From the NCBI RefSeq assembly GCF_001422325.1, contig NZ_LMMR01000004.1, positions 501,752 through 565,751 on the forward strand: a stretch of DNA of 64,000 nt, written 5' to 3'. The DNA comes from Leifsonia sp. Leaf264. Lineage in GTDB: Bacteria; Actinomycetota; Actinomycetes; Actinomycetales; Microbacteriaceae. The notes beneath the pieces are model-generated. The model did not search any database. It was not told where the DNA came from and worked only from the letters and a program-made list of their open reading frames with translations. Below are positions 14,642 through 23,941 of the stretch, piece by piece (position 1 is the stretch's first letter; each line of letters begins with the position of its first letter). Position numbers and translations under genes: made by a program.

Positions 14642-17600
14642 ATGTTCCAGAAGATCCTCGTTGCCAACCGCGGTGAAATCGCGATCCGCGCCTTCCGCGC
14701 CGCCTATGAGCTGGGTGCGAAGACCGTCGCCGTGTTCCCGTTCGAGGACCGCAATTCGCTGCACCGCCTGAAGGCCGACGAGGCCTACCAGATCGGTGAG
14801 CCCGGGCATCCGGTGCGTGCGTATCTCGATGTCGCCGAGATCATCAGGGTCGCCCGGGAGTCCGGCGCCGACGCCATCTACCCCGGGTACGGATTCCTCT
14901 CCGAGAACCCCGAACTGGCCGAGGCCGCCGCTGCCGCCGGCATCACCTTCATCGGTCCGGGCAAGCACGTGCTCGAGATGGCCGGCAACAAGGTCACGGC
15001 GAAGGAACACGCCATCGCCGCCGGCGTCCCCGTGCTGAAGTCCACCCCGCCGTCGAAGGACGTCGAACTGCTGCTCTCTCAGGCCGAGGAGATCGGCTTC
15101 CCGATCTTCGCCAAGGCCGTCGCCGGCGGCGGCGGTCGCGGAATGCGCCGGGTCGCGAGCCAGGACAAGCTGCGCGCCGCCCTCGAGGAGGCCATGCGCG
15201 AGGCCGACAGCGCCTTCGGAGACCCGACCATGTTCCTCGAACAGGCCGTGCTCCGCCCCCGCCACATCGAGGTGCAGGTGCTCGCCGACGCCGATGGCGA
15301 GACCGTGCACCTGTTCGAACGCGACTGCTCGGTGCAGCGCCGCCACCAGAAGGTCATCGAGATCGCCCCGGCACCGAACCTGCCGGAGGAGACCCGCCAG
15401 GCCCTGTACCGCGACGCCATCGCCTTCGCGAAGTCCATCGGCTACGTCAACGCCGGCACTGTCGAGTTCCTCCTCGACACCGCGGGAGAGCGTGCGGGCC
15501 AGCACGTCTTCATCGAGATGAACCCGCGCATCCAGGTCGAGCACACCGTCACCGAGGAGGTGACGGATGTCGACCTCGTCCAGTCGCAGATCCGCATCGC
15601 GGCGGGGGAGAGCCTCGCCGACCTCGGCCTGCACCAGGAGGACATCAGGCTGCGAGGAGCGGCGCTGCAGTGCCGCATCACGACGGAGGATCCGACGGCC
15701 GGATTCCGGCCCGACACCGGCAAGATCACCACCTACAGGTCCCCAGGTGGAGCCGGAATCCGTCTCGACGGTGGAACCATCAACCCCGGTGCCAACATCA
15801 GCCCGCACTTCGACTCGATGCTCGCGAAGATGACGGCGCGGGGACGAGACTTCCCCGCGGCCGTCGCGCGTGCCCGTCGTGCACTGGCCGAATTCCGCAT
15901 CCGCGGCGTCTCGACCAACATCTCCTTCCTGCAGGGGGTGCTCGAGGACCCGTCCTTCATCGCCGGCGACCTGAGCACGTCCTTCATCGACGAGCGCCCG
16001 GAGCTTCTGCGCGGCCGCGTCTCGAAGGACCGCGGTACGAAGATCCTCAACTGGCTGGCCGACGTCACGGTCAACCAGCCGAACGGACCGCGACCGACAA
16101 CCGTCACCCCCGTCGACAAGCTGCCGAAGCTCGACCTGTCGCAGCCGGCACCGGCCGGATCGCGGCAGAGACTGCTCGAACTCGGCCCGCAGGGCTTCGC
16201 AGCGGCACTCCGCGCCCAGACCGCGCTGGCCGTCACCGACACCACCTTCCGCGACGCCCACCAGTCGCTGCTCGCCACCCGCGTGCGCACGCGCGACCTC
16301 ACGGCCGTCGCGCCCTACGTCGCCCGTCTCACCCCCGAACTGCTCTCGGTCGAGGCCTGGGGAGGCGCCACCTACGACGTCGCCCTGCGCTTCCTCGGTG
16401 AGGACCCGTGGGAGCGCCTGGCGACCCTGCGCGAGTCGCTGCCGAACATCAACCTCCAAATGCTGCTGCGCGGACGCAACACCGTCGGCTACACGCCGTA
16501 CCCGACGAGCGTGACGGAGGCTTTCGTGGCCGAGGCCGCGGCCACCGGCGTCGACATCTTCCGCATCTTCGACGCCCTCAACGACGTCGACCAGATGCGG
16601 CCGGCCATCGAGGCCGTGCTCGCCCAGGGCAGCGCCATCGCCGAGGTGGCCGTCTGCTACACCGGCGACCTCCTCGACCCCGCCGAAGACCTCTACACGC
16701 TCGACTACTACCTGCGGCTGGCCGACCAGATCGTCGAGTCCGGCGCACACGTGCTCGCCATCAAGGACATGGCGGGCCTGCTGCGTCCATCGGCCGCAGC
16801 GAAGCTGGTCACGGCCTTCCGTGAGCGCTTCGACCTTCCCGTGCACCTGCACACGCACGACACCCCGGGCGGCCAGCTCGCGACCCTGCTGGCGGCATCC
16901 GCTGCCGGCGTCGACGCGGTCGACGTGGCATCAGCGCCCATGGCCGGCACCACGAGCCAGCCGTCGGCGTCGTCGCTCGTCGCAGCCCTGGCGCACACCG
17001 AGCGCGACACCGGCCTCTCCCTGCAGAACGTGTCGGACCTCGAGCCGTACTGGGAGGCCGTTCGCCAGGTCTACCGCCCGTTCGAGTCCGGACTGCCCGG
17101 CCCCACCGGTCGCGTCTACCACCACGAGATCCCGGGCGGCCAGCTGTCGAACCTGCGCCAGCAGGCCATTGCGCTCGGGCTCGCCAACGACTTCGAGCTC
17201 GTGGAGGACATGTACGCCGCCGCGAACAAGATCCTCGGTCGCGTCCCGAAGGTCACCCCGTCGTCGAAGGTCGTCGGCGACCTCGCACTGCACCTCGCAG
17301 CGGTGAAGGCCGACCCGGCCGACTTCGAGGCGAACCCGCAGAAGTACGACGTTCCCGACTCCGTCGTCGGCTTCATGGCCGGCGAGCTGGGCGAGCTTCC
17401 GGGCGGATGGCCCGAGCCCTTCCGCACCAAGGTGCTCGAGGGGCGCACCGTGCGCGTCGGCGTCACCGAGCTCACCGAGGCCGAGCGCGCCGCCCTGGCC
17501 TCCGACAGCAAGACCCGGCGCGCCACGCTCAACACCCTGCTGTTCCCCGCGCCGACCCGCCAGTACGAGCAGATCCGCGAGCTGTTCGGCGACCTCTCCG

Positions 17601-18046
17601 TCGTCGACACCCCCGACTACCTGTACGGGATGCGCCAGGGGGCGGAACACGTGGTCGAGATCGACAAGGGCGTTCGCCTCTACGCCGGTCTCGAGGCCAT
17701 CGGCGAGGCCGACGACAAGGGCATGCGCACGGTCATGACCACCCTCAACGGGCAGCTGAGGCCGGTGTTCGTGCGCGATCGCAGCATCGCCGTCGAGAGC
17801 AAGGCGGCTGAGAAGGCCGATGCCAACCAGCCCGGTCAGGTCGCCGCCCCGTTCTCCGGAGTCGTGACCCTGCAGGTGGAGGTCGGCGCCTCCGTGCAGG
17901 CCGGCCAGGCCGTCGCATCCATCGAGGCCATGAAGATGGAGGCGGCCATCACGTCTCCCATCGCCGGCGTCGTCGAACGGGTGGCGATCCCGCGCACCCA
18001 GCAGGTCGACGCGGGCGATCTTCTCGTCGTGGTCGTGCCGCGCTAG
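14642..18046 (+). CDS. pyc: Pyruvate carboxylase
   Basis: A 1134-residue biotin enzyme with all domains in one chain. The biotin carboxylase part (residues 1 to about 450) starts FQKILVANRGEIAIRAFRA and has the GGGGRGMRRV ATP-grasp loop and FIEMNPRIQVEHTVTE. The carboxyltransferase part begins with TDTTFRDAHQSLLATR (about residue 530) and has FRIFDALNDVDQM and metal ligands in HLHTHDTPGG. The C-terminal biotinyl domain carries the EAMKMEAA motif with the biotinylated Lys near 1099. It carboxylates pyruvate to oxaloacetate to refill the TCA cycle. It stands alone, 35 bp before the MinD-like gene. Confidence 0.98.
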   Translation: MFQKILVANRGEIAIRAFRAAYELGAKTVAVFPFEDRNSLHRLKADEAYQIGEPGHPVRAYLDVAEIIRVARESGADAIYPGYGFLSENPELAEAAAAAGITFIGPGKHVLEMAGNKVTAKEHAIAAGVPVLKSTPPSKDVELLLSQAEEIGFPIFAKAVAGGGGRGMRRVASQDKLRAALEEAMREADSAFGDPTMFLEQAVLRPRHIEVQVLADADGETVHLFERDCSVQRRHQKVIEIAPAPNLPEETRQALYRDAIAFAKSIGYVNAGTVEFLLDTAGERAGQHVFIEMNPRIQVEHTVTEEVTDVDLVQSQIRIAAGESLADLGLHQEDIRLRGAALQCRITTEDPTAGFRPDTGKITTYRSPGGAGIRLDGGTINPGANISPHFDSMLAKMTARGRDFPAAVARARRALAEFRIRGVSTNISFLQGVLEDPSFIAGDLSTSFIDERPELLRGRVSKDRGTKILNWLADVTVNQPNGPRPTTVTPVDKLPKLDLSQPAPAGSRQRLLELGPQGFAAALRAQTALAVTDTTFRDAHQSLLATRVRTRDLTAVAPYVARLTPELLSVEAWGGATYDVALRFLGEDPWERLATLRESLPNINLQMLLRGRNTVGYTPYPTSVTEAFVAEAAATGVDIFRIFDALNDVDQMRPAIEAVLAQGSAIAEVAVCYTGDLLDPAEDLYTLDYYLRLADQIVESGAHVLAIKDMAGLLRPSAAAKLVTAFRERFDLPVHLHTHDTPGGQLATLLAASAAGVDAVDVASAPMAGTTSQPSASSLVAALAHTERDTGLSLQNVSDLEPYWEAVRQVYRPFESGLPGPTGRVYHHEIPGGQLSNLRQQAIALGLANDFELVEDMYAAANKILGRVPKVTPSSKVVGDLALHLAAVKADPADFEANPQKYDVPDSVVGFMAGELGELPGGWPEPFRTKVLEGRTVRVGVTELTEAERAALASDSKTRRATLNTLLFPAPTRQYEQIRELFGDLSVVDTPDYLYGMRQGAEHVVEIDKGVRLYAGLEAIGEADDKGMRTVMTTLNGQLRPVFVRDRSIAVESKAAEKADANQPGQVAAPFSGVVTLQVEVGASVQAGQAVASIEAMKMEAAITSPIAGVVERVAIPRTQQVDAGDLLVVVVPR

Positions 18047-18049
18047 GCT
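18044..18049 (+). promoter_or_regulatory. Candidate -10 box TAGGCT overlapping the pyc stop codon
   Basis: The stop codon TAG of pyc is the first half of TAGGCT. A transcript from here would carry a leader of about 27 bases with the AAAGAGG ribosome binding site before the GTG at 18083. The same overlap of TAG stop and TAGGCT occurs at 24629. Confidence 0.35.
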
Positions 18050-18082
18050 CGAACGCTGTTCCCGACGAAGAAAGAGGCCCCT

Positions 18083-19384
18083 GTGCCCCCCAGTGATGAC
18101 GGACTCGAACTGCGCGCGCGCCGAGCGCGCGGAGCGGGCGACGAGTACAACAGCGAGCTCGCGCCGCACGCCGGCGACGATCTCGCCTCCGCCCTCCCCG
18201 AGAGCCTGAGCATCCAGGTCGACCTGCCGCCGGCGCCGCGTCCCGAGGCACCGGACGACGAGGTCGCCGTCGCCATCCCCGATGTCGCCGTTAACCCCGG
18301 CGTCGTGGCGGAGCGGTCGACGCACTCCGTGCCCATCACGGTGCAGCCGCCGGTGCGGGCCGCGGCCGGCCACCACCGCTCGCAGCTGGAACCCATCGAG
18401 TCCGACGCCGAGGCCTCGGCCGGCTACAGCGGCGAGGGGCCCGAGTCGCCCAACATGCTCACGGCCGACCGCCTCATCGAGCCGAACCGGCGCACCCGGC
18501 CGGCGCCGGAGGGAGGCTGGAACCGCTTCCTGTACTCGGCCACCTTCCACACGGTGAATCGCGGCGATTCCGCCCGCGTTCGAGCCCGCAAGGACCTCGA
18601 CGCCCGCATCCAACGGCACTTCTACGGCGGAACGCGGTTCGTGCCCGTCCTCACCCGCAAGGGCGGGGTCGGCAAGACCACTGTGACCGCCCTGCTCGGC
18701 ATGGCCCTGGCCGATGCGCGCGAAGACCGCACCATCGCCATCGACGCCAATCCCGACCGCGGAACGCTGTCCGAGCGGATCACCCGGCAGACCCGTTCCA
18801 CTGTGCGCGACGTGGTGAACAAGGCGCCGTCCATCGGCGGCTTCACCGATTTCTCCGCCCTCGTCTCCCGCGATGAGACCAGGCTCGACATCCTGGCCTC
18901 TGACACCGACCCGATGCTGAGCGAGGCGTTCGACGCCGACGACTACAACGTCGTCGCCGACCTCTCAGCACGCTTCTACTCGATGGTGCTCACAGACTGC
19001 GGCACGGGAATCGTGCACTCGGTGATGCGGGCGACGCTGCAGCGTGCCGACTCCATCGTCATAGTCTCCGGCGGCAGCGTCGACGAGGCGCGCCTGGCGT
19101 CCGAGACGCTCACCTGGCTCGAGGCCAACGGCTACGGCGAGCTCGTGCGCAACGCCATCGTCGCCCTCAACACGGCGACGCAGGGCACCAACCTGGTCAA
19201 GCTCGAGGAGATCGAGACGCACTTCCAGTCCCGGGTGCGCGAGATCGTCCGCATCCCGTACGACCCCGTGCTGGCGGCAGGCTCGGTCATCCACTGGAAG
19301 GACCTGAAGCCCCTCACCCGCCACGCCGCCCGTATCCTCGCCGCCCTCGTGGTCGAGGGCCTGCCCGCCGACCGCGGCCTCTGA
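18083..19384 (+). CDS. MinD/EspI-like ATPase with long disordered N-terminus
   Basis: A 433-residue protein. The first ~180 residues are acidic, rich in Pro, Ala and Glu and low in predicted structure. The rest is a MinD/ParA-type ATPase domain with [20 protein letters not shown] (P-loop about residues 190-205), [17 protein letters not shown] and [16 protein letters not shown]. This layout resembles mycobacterial EspI and related proteins linked to type VII secretion, but no esx genes are in the window. The start is GTG after AAAGAGG. It is followed at 26 bp by peptide deformylase. Its cargo is unknown; it is unlike the ParA at 13701 outside the P-loop. Confidence 0.82.
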   Translation: MPPSDDGLELRARRARGAGDEYNSELAPHAGDDLASALPESLSIQVDLPPAPRPEAPDDEVAVAIPDVAVNPGVVAERSTHSVPITVQPPVRAAAGHHRSQLEPIESDAEASAGYSGEGPESPNMLTADRLIEPNRRTRPAPEGGWNRFLYSATFHTVNRGDSARVRARKDLDARIQRHFYGGTRFVPVLTRKGGVGKTTVTALLGMALADAREDRTIAIDANPDRGTLSERITRQTRSTVRDVVNKAPSIGGFTDFSALVSRDETRLDILASDTDPMLSEAFDADDYNVVADLSARFYSMVLTDCGTGIVHSVMRATLQRADSIVIVSGGSVDEARLASETLTWLEANGYGELVRNAIVALNTATQGTNLVKLEEIETHFQSRVREIVRIPYDPVLAAGSVIHWKDLKPLTRHAARILAALVVEGLPADRGL

Positions 19385-19410
19385 GCCGCGGCCACCTCGA
19401 GAAGAAGAGC

Positions 19411-19902
19411 ATGACCGACCGCACCATCCGCCTGTTCGGCGACCCCGTCCTGAAGACAGTCTCGAGTGAGATCGTCGAGATCGACGACGGCATCCGCTCG
19501 CTCGTGCAGGACCTCATCGACAGCGTCAAGCTTCCCGGTCGCGCCGGCGTGGCCGCCGCGCAGATCGGCGTGAACCTGCGCGCCTTCAGCTACAACGTCG
19601 ACGGCGAGGTCGGCTACATCCTCAATCCGGTGCTCACCGAACTGTCAGGGGAGCCCGAGCTGGTCGACGAGGGCTGCCTCTCGGTGCCCGGCCTCTGGTA
19701 CCCGACGATGCGCTACCCGTTCGCCCGGGCCGAGGGCATCGACCTCGACGGCAGGCCCATCGAGCTCAGCGGTTCCGGACTCATGGCCCAGGCGCTGCAG
19801 CACGAGACCGATCACCTCGACGGCCTGCTCTACCTCGATCGGCTCGACAAGCCGAACCGGCGCTCGGCCATGAAGGAAGTGCGCGAGAGCAGCTGGTTCT
19901 AG
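19411..19902 (+). CDS. def: Peptide deformylase
   Basis: A 163-residue metalloenzyme with the three PDF motifs: [11 protein letters not shown] (motif 1, GxGxAAxQ with Ala in place of the second Gly), EGCLSVPG (motif 2, metal Cys) and QHETDHLDG (motif 3, HExxH-like with two metal His). It removes the formyl group from the N-terminal Met of new proteins. GRAGVA instead of the usual GxGLA is common in actinobacterial type I enzymes. The gene is followed by a strong palindrome that separates it from the convergent NIPSNAP gene. Confidence 0.95.
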   Translation: MTDRTIRLFGDPVLKTVSSEIVEIDDGIRSLVQDLIDSVKLPGRAGVAAAQIGVNLRAFSYNVDGEVGYILNPVLTELSGEPELVDEGCLSVPGLWYPTMRYPFARAEGIDLDGRPIELSGSGLMAQALQHETDHLDGLLYLDRLDKPNRRSAMKEVRESSWF

Positions 19903-19905
19903 CCG

Positions 19906-19952
19906 ATGGCGAACGGATGCCGCATCGCGGCGATGCGGCATCCGTCGGCCAT
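19906..19952. terminator. Bidirectional hairpin between def and NIPSNAP gene
   Basis: Inner arms CGGATGCCGCATCGC (19914-19928) and GCGATGCGGCATCCG (19930-19944) are perfect reverse complements around one base; outer ATGGC and GCCAT extend the stem after a 3-base bulge on each side. The structure fills nearly the entire space between the two facing stop codons. There is no T-tract, so termination would rely on the stem alone. Confidence 0.7.
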
Positions 19953-20257
19953 CACTCGAAGACCGGAGTGAGGAAGCGGCGCTCGTAGCGCCGGATGCAC
20001 TGGGTGTCACGAGCCAGCTGGAACGCCTCGAGGCACTCGGGATCGGTCTTCGACGCCGTGCGATAGACCTCGTACTCCGCCAGCGACGGGAACGTGAACA
20101 GCGCGAACGCCTCGTCGCTGTCTCCCTCGCTGGGCATGAAGTAGCCGTGGTGGGTGCCGCCGAGCTTCTCGACCAGGCGGATCCAGGCTCGTCCGTAGGC
20201 GGTGAAGTCGTCGAGCTTGTCAGCATCGATCTCGTAGCGGAGGTGGATGGTGATCAT
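19952..20257 (-). CDS. NIPSNAP-family protein
   Basis: A 101-residue protein starting MITIHLRYEIDADKLDDF, with the ferredoxin-like alpha/beta dimeric barrel pattern of the NIPSNAP family (FALFTFPSLAEYEVYRTAS in the middle). Bacterial members have no established biochemical role. It ends at the def terminator and starts 55 bp downstream of the acetyltransferase stop, after AGAAGG, so both may share a transcript. Confidence 0.82.
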   Translation of the reverse strand: MITIHLRYEIDADKLDDFTAYGRAWIRLVEKLGGTHHGYFMPSEGDSDEAFALFTFPSLAEYEVYRTASKTDPECLEAFQLARDTQCIRRYERRFLTPVFE

Positions 20258-20312
20258 GGCTGTCGCCCTTCTCTCGGTGGGGGTGTCGGTGATGGGTCGG
20301 TGCTCGAGGGGA

Positions 20313-20768
20313 TCAGAGCACGAGGGTGTATCGCTGCTTGCCGCTGCGGGTCGCTCCAGTGCGGTCGTAGAAGCGGATGGCGCCGGAGTTCCAGTCCGGC
20401 GTCTGCCACTGGATGCTGTCGGCGCCGTTCTCGCGGGCGAGCTCGCGCACAGCGGCGACGAGGCGACCCCCGAGACCGGCTCCGCGGGCGGCCGGACGCA
20501 GGAACAGGCAGTCCAGGTGCAGGAACTCCCGGCCCTGCCAGGTCGAGGCTTCGAGGCTCGCGGTGGCGTAGCCGAGGAGGTCGTCGCCCGAGTCGGCGAC
20601 GATGGCGTGCAGTCGGGGCCCAGGGCCGAACAACAGTCGCGCGAGCCCGTCGATCAGGTCAGCGCGTGGCGGCGCTGCGCGCTCGTACTCGGCGTGCTCG
20701 TGCACGAGCTCGATGAGCTCGGGCAGGTCGGCCGGCACGGCGGTGCGCACTGTGGCTGTCGGGGGCAT
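20313..20768 (-). CDS. GNAT-family N-acetyltransferase
   Basis: A 151-residue acetyltransferase covering the GNAT fold. The acetyl-CoA-binding P-loop is FLRPAARGAGLGGRLVAAVR (about residues 85-105, R/Q-x2-G-x-G/A), followed by WNSGAIRFYDRTGA. It resembles the diamine N-acetyltransferase subgroup (DLPELIELVHEHAEYERAA at the start), but the substrate is not certain. The ATG at 20768 is chosen because homologues begin about here; the long extension upstream crosses the fadD terminator and is rejected. Confidence 0.86.
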   Translation of the reverse strand: MPPTATVRTAVPADLPELIELVHEHAEYERAAPPRADLIDGLARLLFGPGPRLHAIVADSGDDLLGYATASLEASTWQGREFLHLDCLFLRPAARGAGLGGRLVAAVRELARENGADSIQWQTPDWNSGAIRFYDRTGATRSGKQRYTLVL

Positions 20769-20876
20769 GGTCCCACTCTGCCCGTCTGCGGTCGGGTCGC
20801 GGCATCGGCCGTCGGCGTGGCCGAGACGGTGTCCGGATGTGGTGGCCACTTTGGCAGGATCCGGATGCGCACATGA

Positions 20877-20907
20877 CGAAGGCCCCGGACGCATCCGGGG
20901 CCCTCGT
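20877..20907 (-). terminator. Terminator hairpin after the acyl-CoA synthetase gene
   Basis: GGCCCCGGA (20881-20889) and TCCGGGGCC (20894-20902) pair perfectly around CGCA, with further pairing ACGA/TCGT outside one mismatch. It lies 20 bp past the stop of the minus-strand fadD-like gene. There is no clear T-run. Confidence 0.7.
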
Positions 20908-20926
20908 CGTGCGTTCGGTGGTCGGA

Positions 20927-22753
20927 TCAGCCCGCGAGGCTGATCCCGGTCGTCGCCGGAGCTCCCGAGTACATCTCGTCGATGACGTCGGCGAAGTCCG
21001 CCAGGATGACGTTCCGCTTGATGCTGAGCTTCGGCGTGAGGTGGCCGCTCTCCTCGGTGAGGTCGGTGGCCAGCACCTGGAACTTGCGGATCGACTCGGC
21101 GCGGGAGACGCTCTCGTTCGCCACGTCGATGGCACGCTGGATCTCGGCGATGACGACGGGGTTGACGGATGCCTCGGTCACGGTCATGGCGGCATCCTCG
21201 CCGGCGTTGTTCAGCCACACCGGGAGCATCTCGGGGTCGAGCGTCACGAGTGCCGAGATGAACGGGCGACGGTCGCCGACGACGATGACCTGTCCGACGA
21301 GCGGGTTCGCGCGGATGGGATCCTCGAGCACGGCCGGGGCGACGTTCTTGCCGCCGGCAGTGACGATGATCTCCTTCTTGCGGCCCGTGATAGTCAGGAA
21401 GCCGTCGGCGTCGAGGGCTCCGATGTCGCCGGTGTGCAGCCAGCCGTCCTTCAGGGCGGCCTCGGTGGCCTCGGGGTTCTTCCAGTAGCCCTCGAAGACG
21501 TTGACGCCCTTCACGAGGATCTCGCCGTCCTCCTCGATGCGGATGGAGACGCCGGGCAGCGCCGGACCGACGGTGCCGATCTTGGACTTGGCCGGACGGT
21601 TGACCGTCGCCGGCGCCGTCGTCTCGGTGAGGCCGTAGCCCTCGAGGATGGTGATGCCGAGGGAGTGGTAGAAGTGGCCGAGCCTGGCACCGAGAGGGGC
21701 TGAGCCCGAGACCGCGTACTTCACCCGGCCGCCGAGGGCCGTGCGGAGCTTGCCGTAGACGAGCTTGTCGTACACCGCGAACTTGGCCTTGAGGCCGAAC
21801 GGCACGCGTCCGCCGTCCTCGAGCGCCTTCGAGTGAGCGATGGCGACATCGGCCGCTGCGCGGAAGATCTTGCCGCGACCGCCGGTCTCCGCCTTCTGCT
21901 CGGAGACGTTGTAGACCTTCTCGAACACCCGGGGGACGGCGAGCAGGAAGGTCGGCTTGAAGCTCGCCATCGACGGCAGCAGGAAGCGGGTGTCGGGCTG
22001 GTGGCCGACGTTCACTCCGGCGTGCACAGCGAGCACCGCGATGAGGCGGGCGAAGACGTGCGCCGTCGTGATGAAGAGCAGCGTCGAGGCGTCCTCGAGG
22101 ACCTCGCCGAGGCCGAGGCGGGCGTTGCGGCTGGTCTCGACGAAGTTGGAGTGCGTGAGCACGCAGCCGCGCGGCTTGCCCGTCGAGCCGGAGGTGTAGA
22201 TGAGGGTGGCGATGTCGGAACCGACGGCGAGGTTGCGGCGACGCTCGATCTCGGCATCCGGAACGTCGACGCCCTGGGCGGCCAGCTTGTCGAGGTCGCC
22301 GAGGTCGATCTGCCAGACGTTCTGGATGAGGGGGAGCTCAGGATGCACCTCGTCGAAGCGTGCGAAGTTGTCGGCCGTCTCGACGATGAGCGAGATGGCG
22401 CCGGAGTCCGAGAGGTTCCAGCGGATCTGGCTGGGGGAGCTGGTCTCGTAGACCGGCACGAGCACGGCACCGGCGAACCACATGGCGAAGTCGACCAGGG
22501 TCCACTCGTAACGGGTCTTCGACATCAGGCCGACCTTGTCGCCGGGCTGGATGCCGGCGGCGACGAAGCCCTTCGCGAGGGCGACGACCTGGGCGTGGAA
22601 CTCCCGCGTGGTGATGGGGGACCAGCCGCCATCCTTCGTCGGGGTGGAGAAGAGCACGGCATCCGGAGCCTCGGCGAGCCGACCGATCAACAGGTCGGTG
22701 GTGTTGGCGTCGGGGTCCGCTGGACTGAGTGCGGGCGCGTCGAACTGGTTCAC
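20927..22753 (-). CDS. Long-chain acyl-CoA synthetase (FadD15-like AMP-binding protein)
   Basis: A 608-residue adenylate-forming enzyme. The P-loop is TLIYTSGSTGKPRGCVLTHS (about residues 190-210); the later motifs are GYGLTETTAPATVNRP, LHTGDIGALDADGFLTITG and RKKEIIVTAGGKNVAP. It activates fatty acids to acyl-CoA through an acyl adenylate. The sequence type and position before plsC and aroG match mycobacterial fadD15. It is divergent from the glucokinase gene. The start ATG at 22753 follows GAAGGAGATACC-like sequence, a strong ribosome binding site. Confidence 0.93.
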   Translation of the reverse strand: MNQFDAPALSPADPDANTTDLLIGRLAEAPDAVLFSTPTKDGGWSPITTREFHAQVVALAKGFVAAGIQPGDKVGLMSKTRYEWTLVDFAMWFAGAVLVPVYETSSPSQIRWNLSDSGAISLIVETADNFARFDEVHPELPLIQNVWQIDLGDLDKLAAQGVDVPDAEIERRRNLAVGSDIATLIYTSGSTGKPRGCVLTHSNFVETSRNARLGLGEVLEDASTLLFITTAHVFARLIAVLAVHAGVNVGHQPDTRFLLPSMASFKPTFLLAVPRVFEKVYNVSEQKAETGGRGKIFRAAADVAIAHSKALEDGGRVPFGLKAKFAVYDKLVYGKLRTALGGRVKYAVSGSAPLGARLGHFYHSLGITILEGYGLTETTAPATVNRPAKSKIGTVGPALPGVSIRIEEDGEILVKGVNVFEGYWKNPEATEAALKDGWLHTGDIGALDADGFLTITGRKKEIIVTAGGKNVAPAVLEDPIRANPLVGQVIVVGDRRPFISALVTLDPEMLPVWLNNAGEDAAMTVTEASVNPVVIAEIQRAIDVANESVSRAESIRKFQVLATDLTEESGHLTPKLSIKRNVILADFADVIDEMYSGAPATTGISLAG

Positions 22754-22930
22754 GGTATCTCCTTCGGCACCGGGTGGTCACGGGTTCCTCACGGCCTCGG
22801 CGACGGTGCCGAATCGGGAGGGGAACGTCTCCGGTAGAACTTGTTGCATACACTCTACGTGGTGCATTGTGCGGCCTCCGTGCTGGCAGCGCCGCGACAT
22901 CCACCCCCTTCCGTCCGAAAGGTCACCAGC
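22754..22930. promoter_or_regulatory. Divergent promoter region, fadD-like / glucokinase
   Basis: The 177 bp between the two start codons contain the fadD ribosome binding site at the left end, a candidate plus-strand -10 box TACACT at 22849-22854, and GAAAGG at 22917-22922 in front of the glucokinase GTG. No operator-like palindrome was recognised. Confidence 0.4.
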
Positions 22931-23875
22931 GTGCAGGCAATCGGAATCGACATCGGCGGCACCAAGGTCGCCGGTGCACTCGTCGACGAGTTCGGCACCA
23001 TCGTGCGCTCGGAGCGTGTGCCCACCCCGACCGACACCGCAGCCCTCGAGGACGCCGTCGTCGACATGATCCGGGTGCTGGCGGATGGCGAACAGGTGGC
23101 AGCTGCCGGTGTCGCCGCCGCGGGCTTCATCGATGCCGCCCAGTCCACCGTCTACTACGCCCCGAACATCAACTGGCGCAACGAGCCGCTGCGGGAGAAG
23201 CTCGAGGCGCGCCTCGACCTCCCGGTGTTCATCGAGAACGATGCCAACGCGGCCGGCTGGGCCGAGTTCCGCTACGGAGCCGGGCGCCTGTACTCCGACA
23301 TGGTGACCCTCACCATCGGAACAGGCGTCGGCGGCGCCATCGTCGTCGGCGACCGCCTGCTGCGCGGCGGCTTCGGCGCCGGCGCCGAGATCGGCCACAT
23401 GCGCGTCGTCCCCGACGGCCTGCCGTGCGGATGCGGCGCGCGGGGCTGCATCGAACAGTACGGCTCGGGCCGTGCCCTGCTGCGCTTCGCCAACGAGCTC
23501 GCAACGGCCGGCGGAATCGGCCAGACCCTCGCCGACGTCCGGGACCGCAACAACGGCCTGACGGGCGAGCTCCTGAGCGAGCTCATCACCGCCGAGGACC
23601 CCGGCGCCCATGCCGCGTTGCGCACGCTGGGCCACTGGCTCGGCCAGGCAGCCGCCAGCCTCTCGGCCGTGCTCGACCCCCAGGTCTTCGTCTTCGGAGG
23701 CGGAGTGGCAGCGGCGGGCGACGTTCTGCTCGACCCCATCCGCTCGGCGTACTTCGATCACCTGCCTGCCCGCGGCTACCACCCGGCTCCGGACTTCCTG
23801 ATCGCAGAACTCGTCAACGACGCCGGCGTCGTCGGCGCCGCCGACCTCGCCCGCATCAGCGCCACCGGCGCCTGA
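22931..23875 (+). CDS. glk: ROK-family glucokinase
   Basis: A 314-residue ROK kinase. The phosphate-binding motif is IGIDIGGTKVAGALVDEFG at the N-terminus; the catalytic region has ENDANAAGWAE with the active Asp; the ROK zinc motif CGCGARGCIEQYGSG (about residues 165-180) is complete. It phosphorylates glucose to glucose 6-phosphate with ATP (some actinobacterial members can also use polyphosphate, but the polyphosphate-type motif is not evident). The GTG start is preferred to upstream codons because the family N-terminus begins right there and GAAAGG lies upstream. Confidence 0.9.
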   Translation: MQAIGIDIGGTKVAGALVDEFGTIVRSERVPTPTDTAALEDAVVDMIRVLADGEQVAAAGVAAAGFIDAAQSTVYYAPNINWRNEPLREKLEARLDLPVFIENDANAAGWAEFRYGAGRLYSDMVTLTIGTGVGGAIVVGDRLLRGGFGAGAEIGHMRVVPDGLPCGCGARGCIEQYGSGRALLRFANELATAGGIGQTLADVRDRNNGLTGELLSELITAEDPGAHAALRTLGHWLGQAAASLSAVLDPQVFVFGGGVAAAGDVLLDPIRSAYFDHLPARGYHPAPDFLIAELVNDAGVVGAADLARISATGA

Positions 23876-23917
23876 ACGACCGACGCGGCCCCTTCCGTCG
23901 ACGCGGAACGGGGCCGC

Positions 23918-23923
23918 TAGGCT
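23918..23923 (+). promoter_or_regulatory. Candidate -10 box TAGGCT upstream of the acyltransferase
   Basis: TAGGCT 18 bp before the ATG at 23942; the short leader would hold CGAGGAG as ribosome binding site. Confidence 0.4.
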
Positions 23924-23941
23924 GATGGCTCGAGGAGTCGC

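Noticed and set aside
16931-18619. A 562-codon minus-strand open frame across pyc and the MinD-like gene
   Set aside because: It covers two real genes in antisense and has no recognisable domain.
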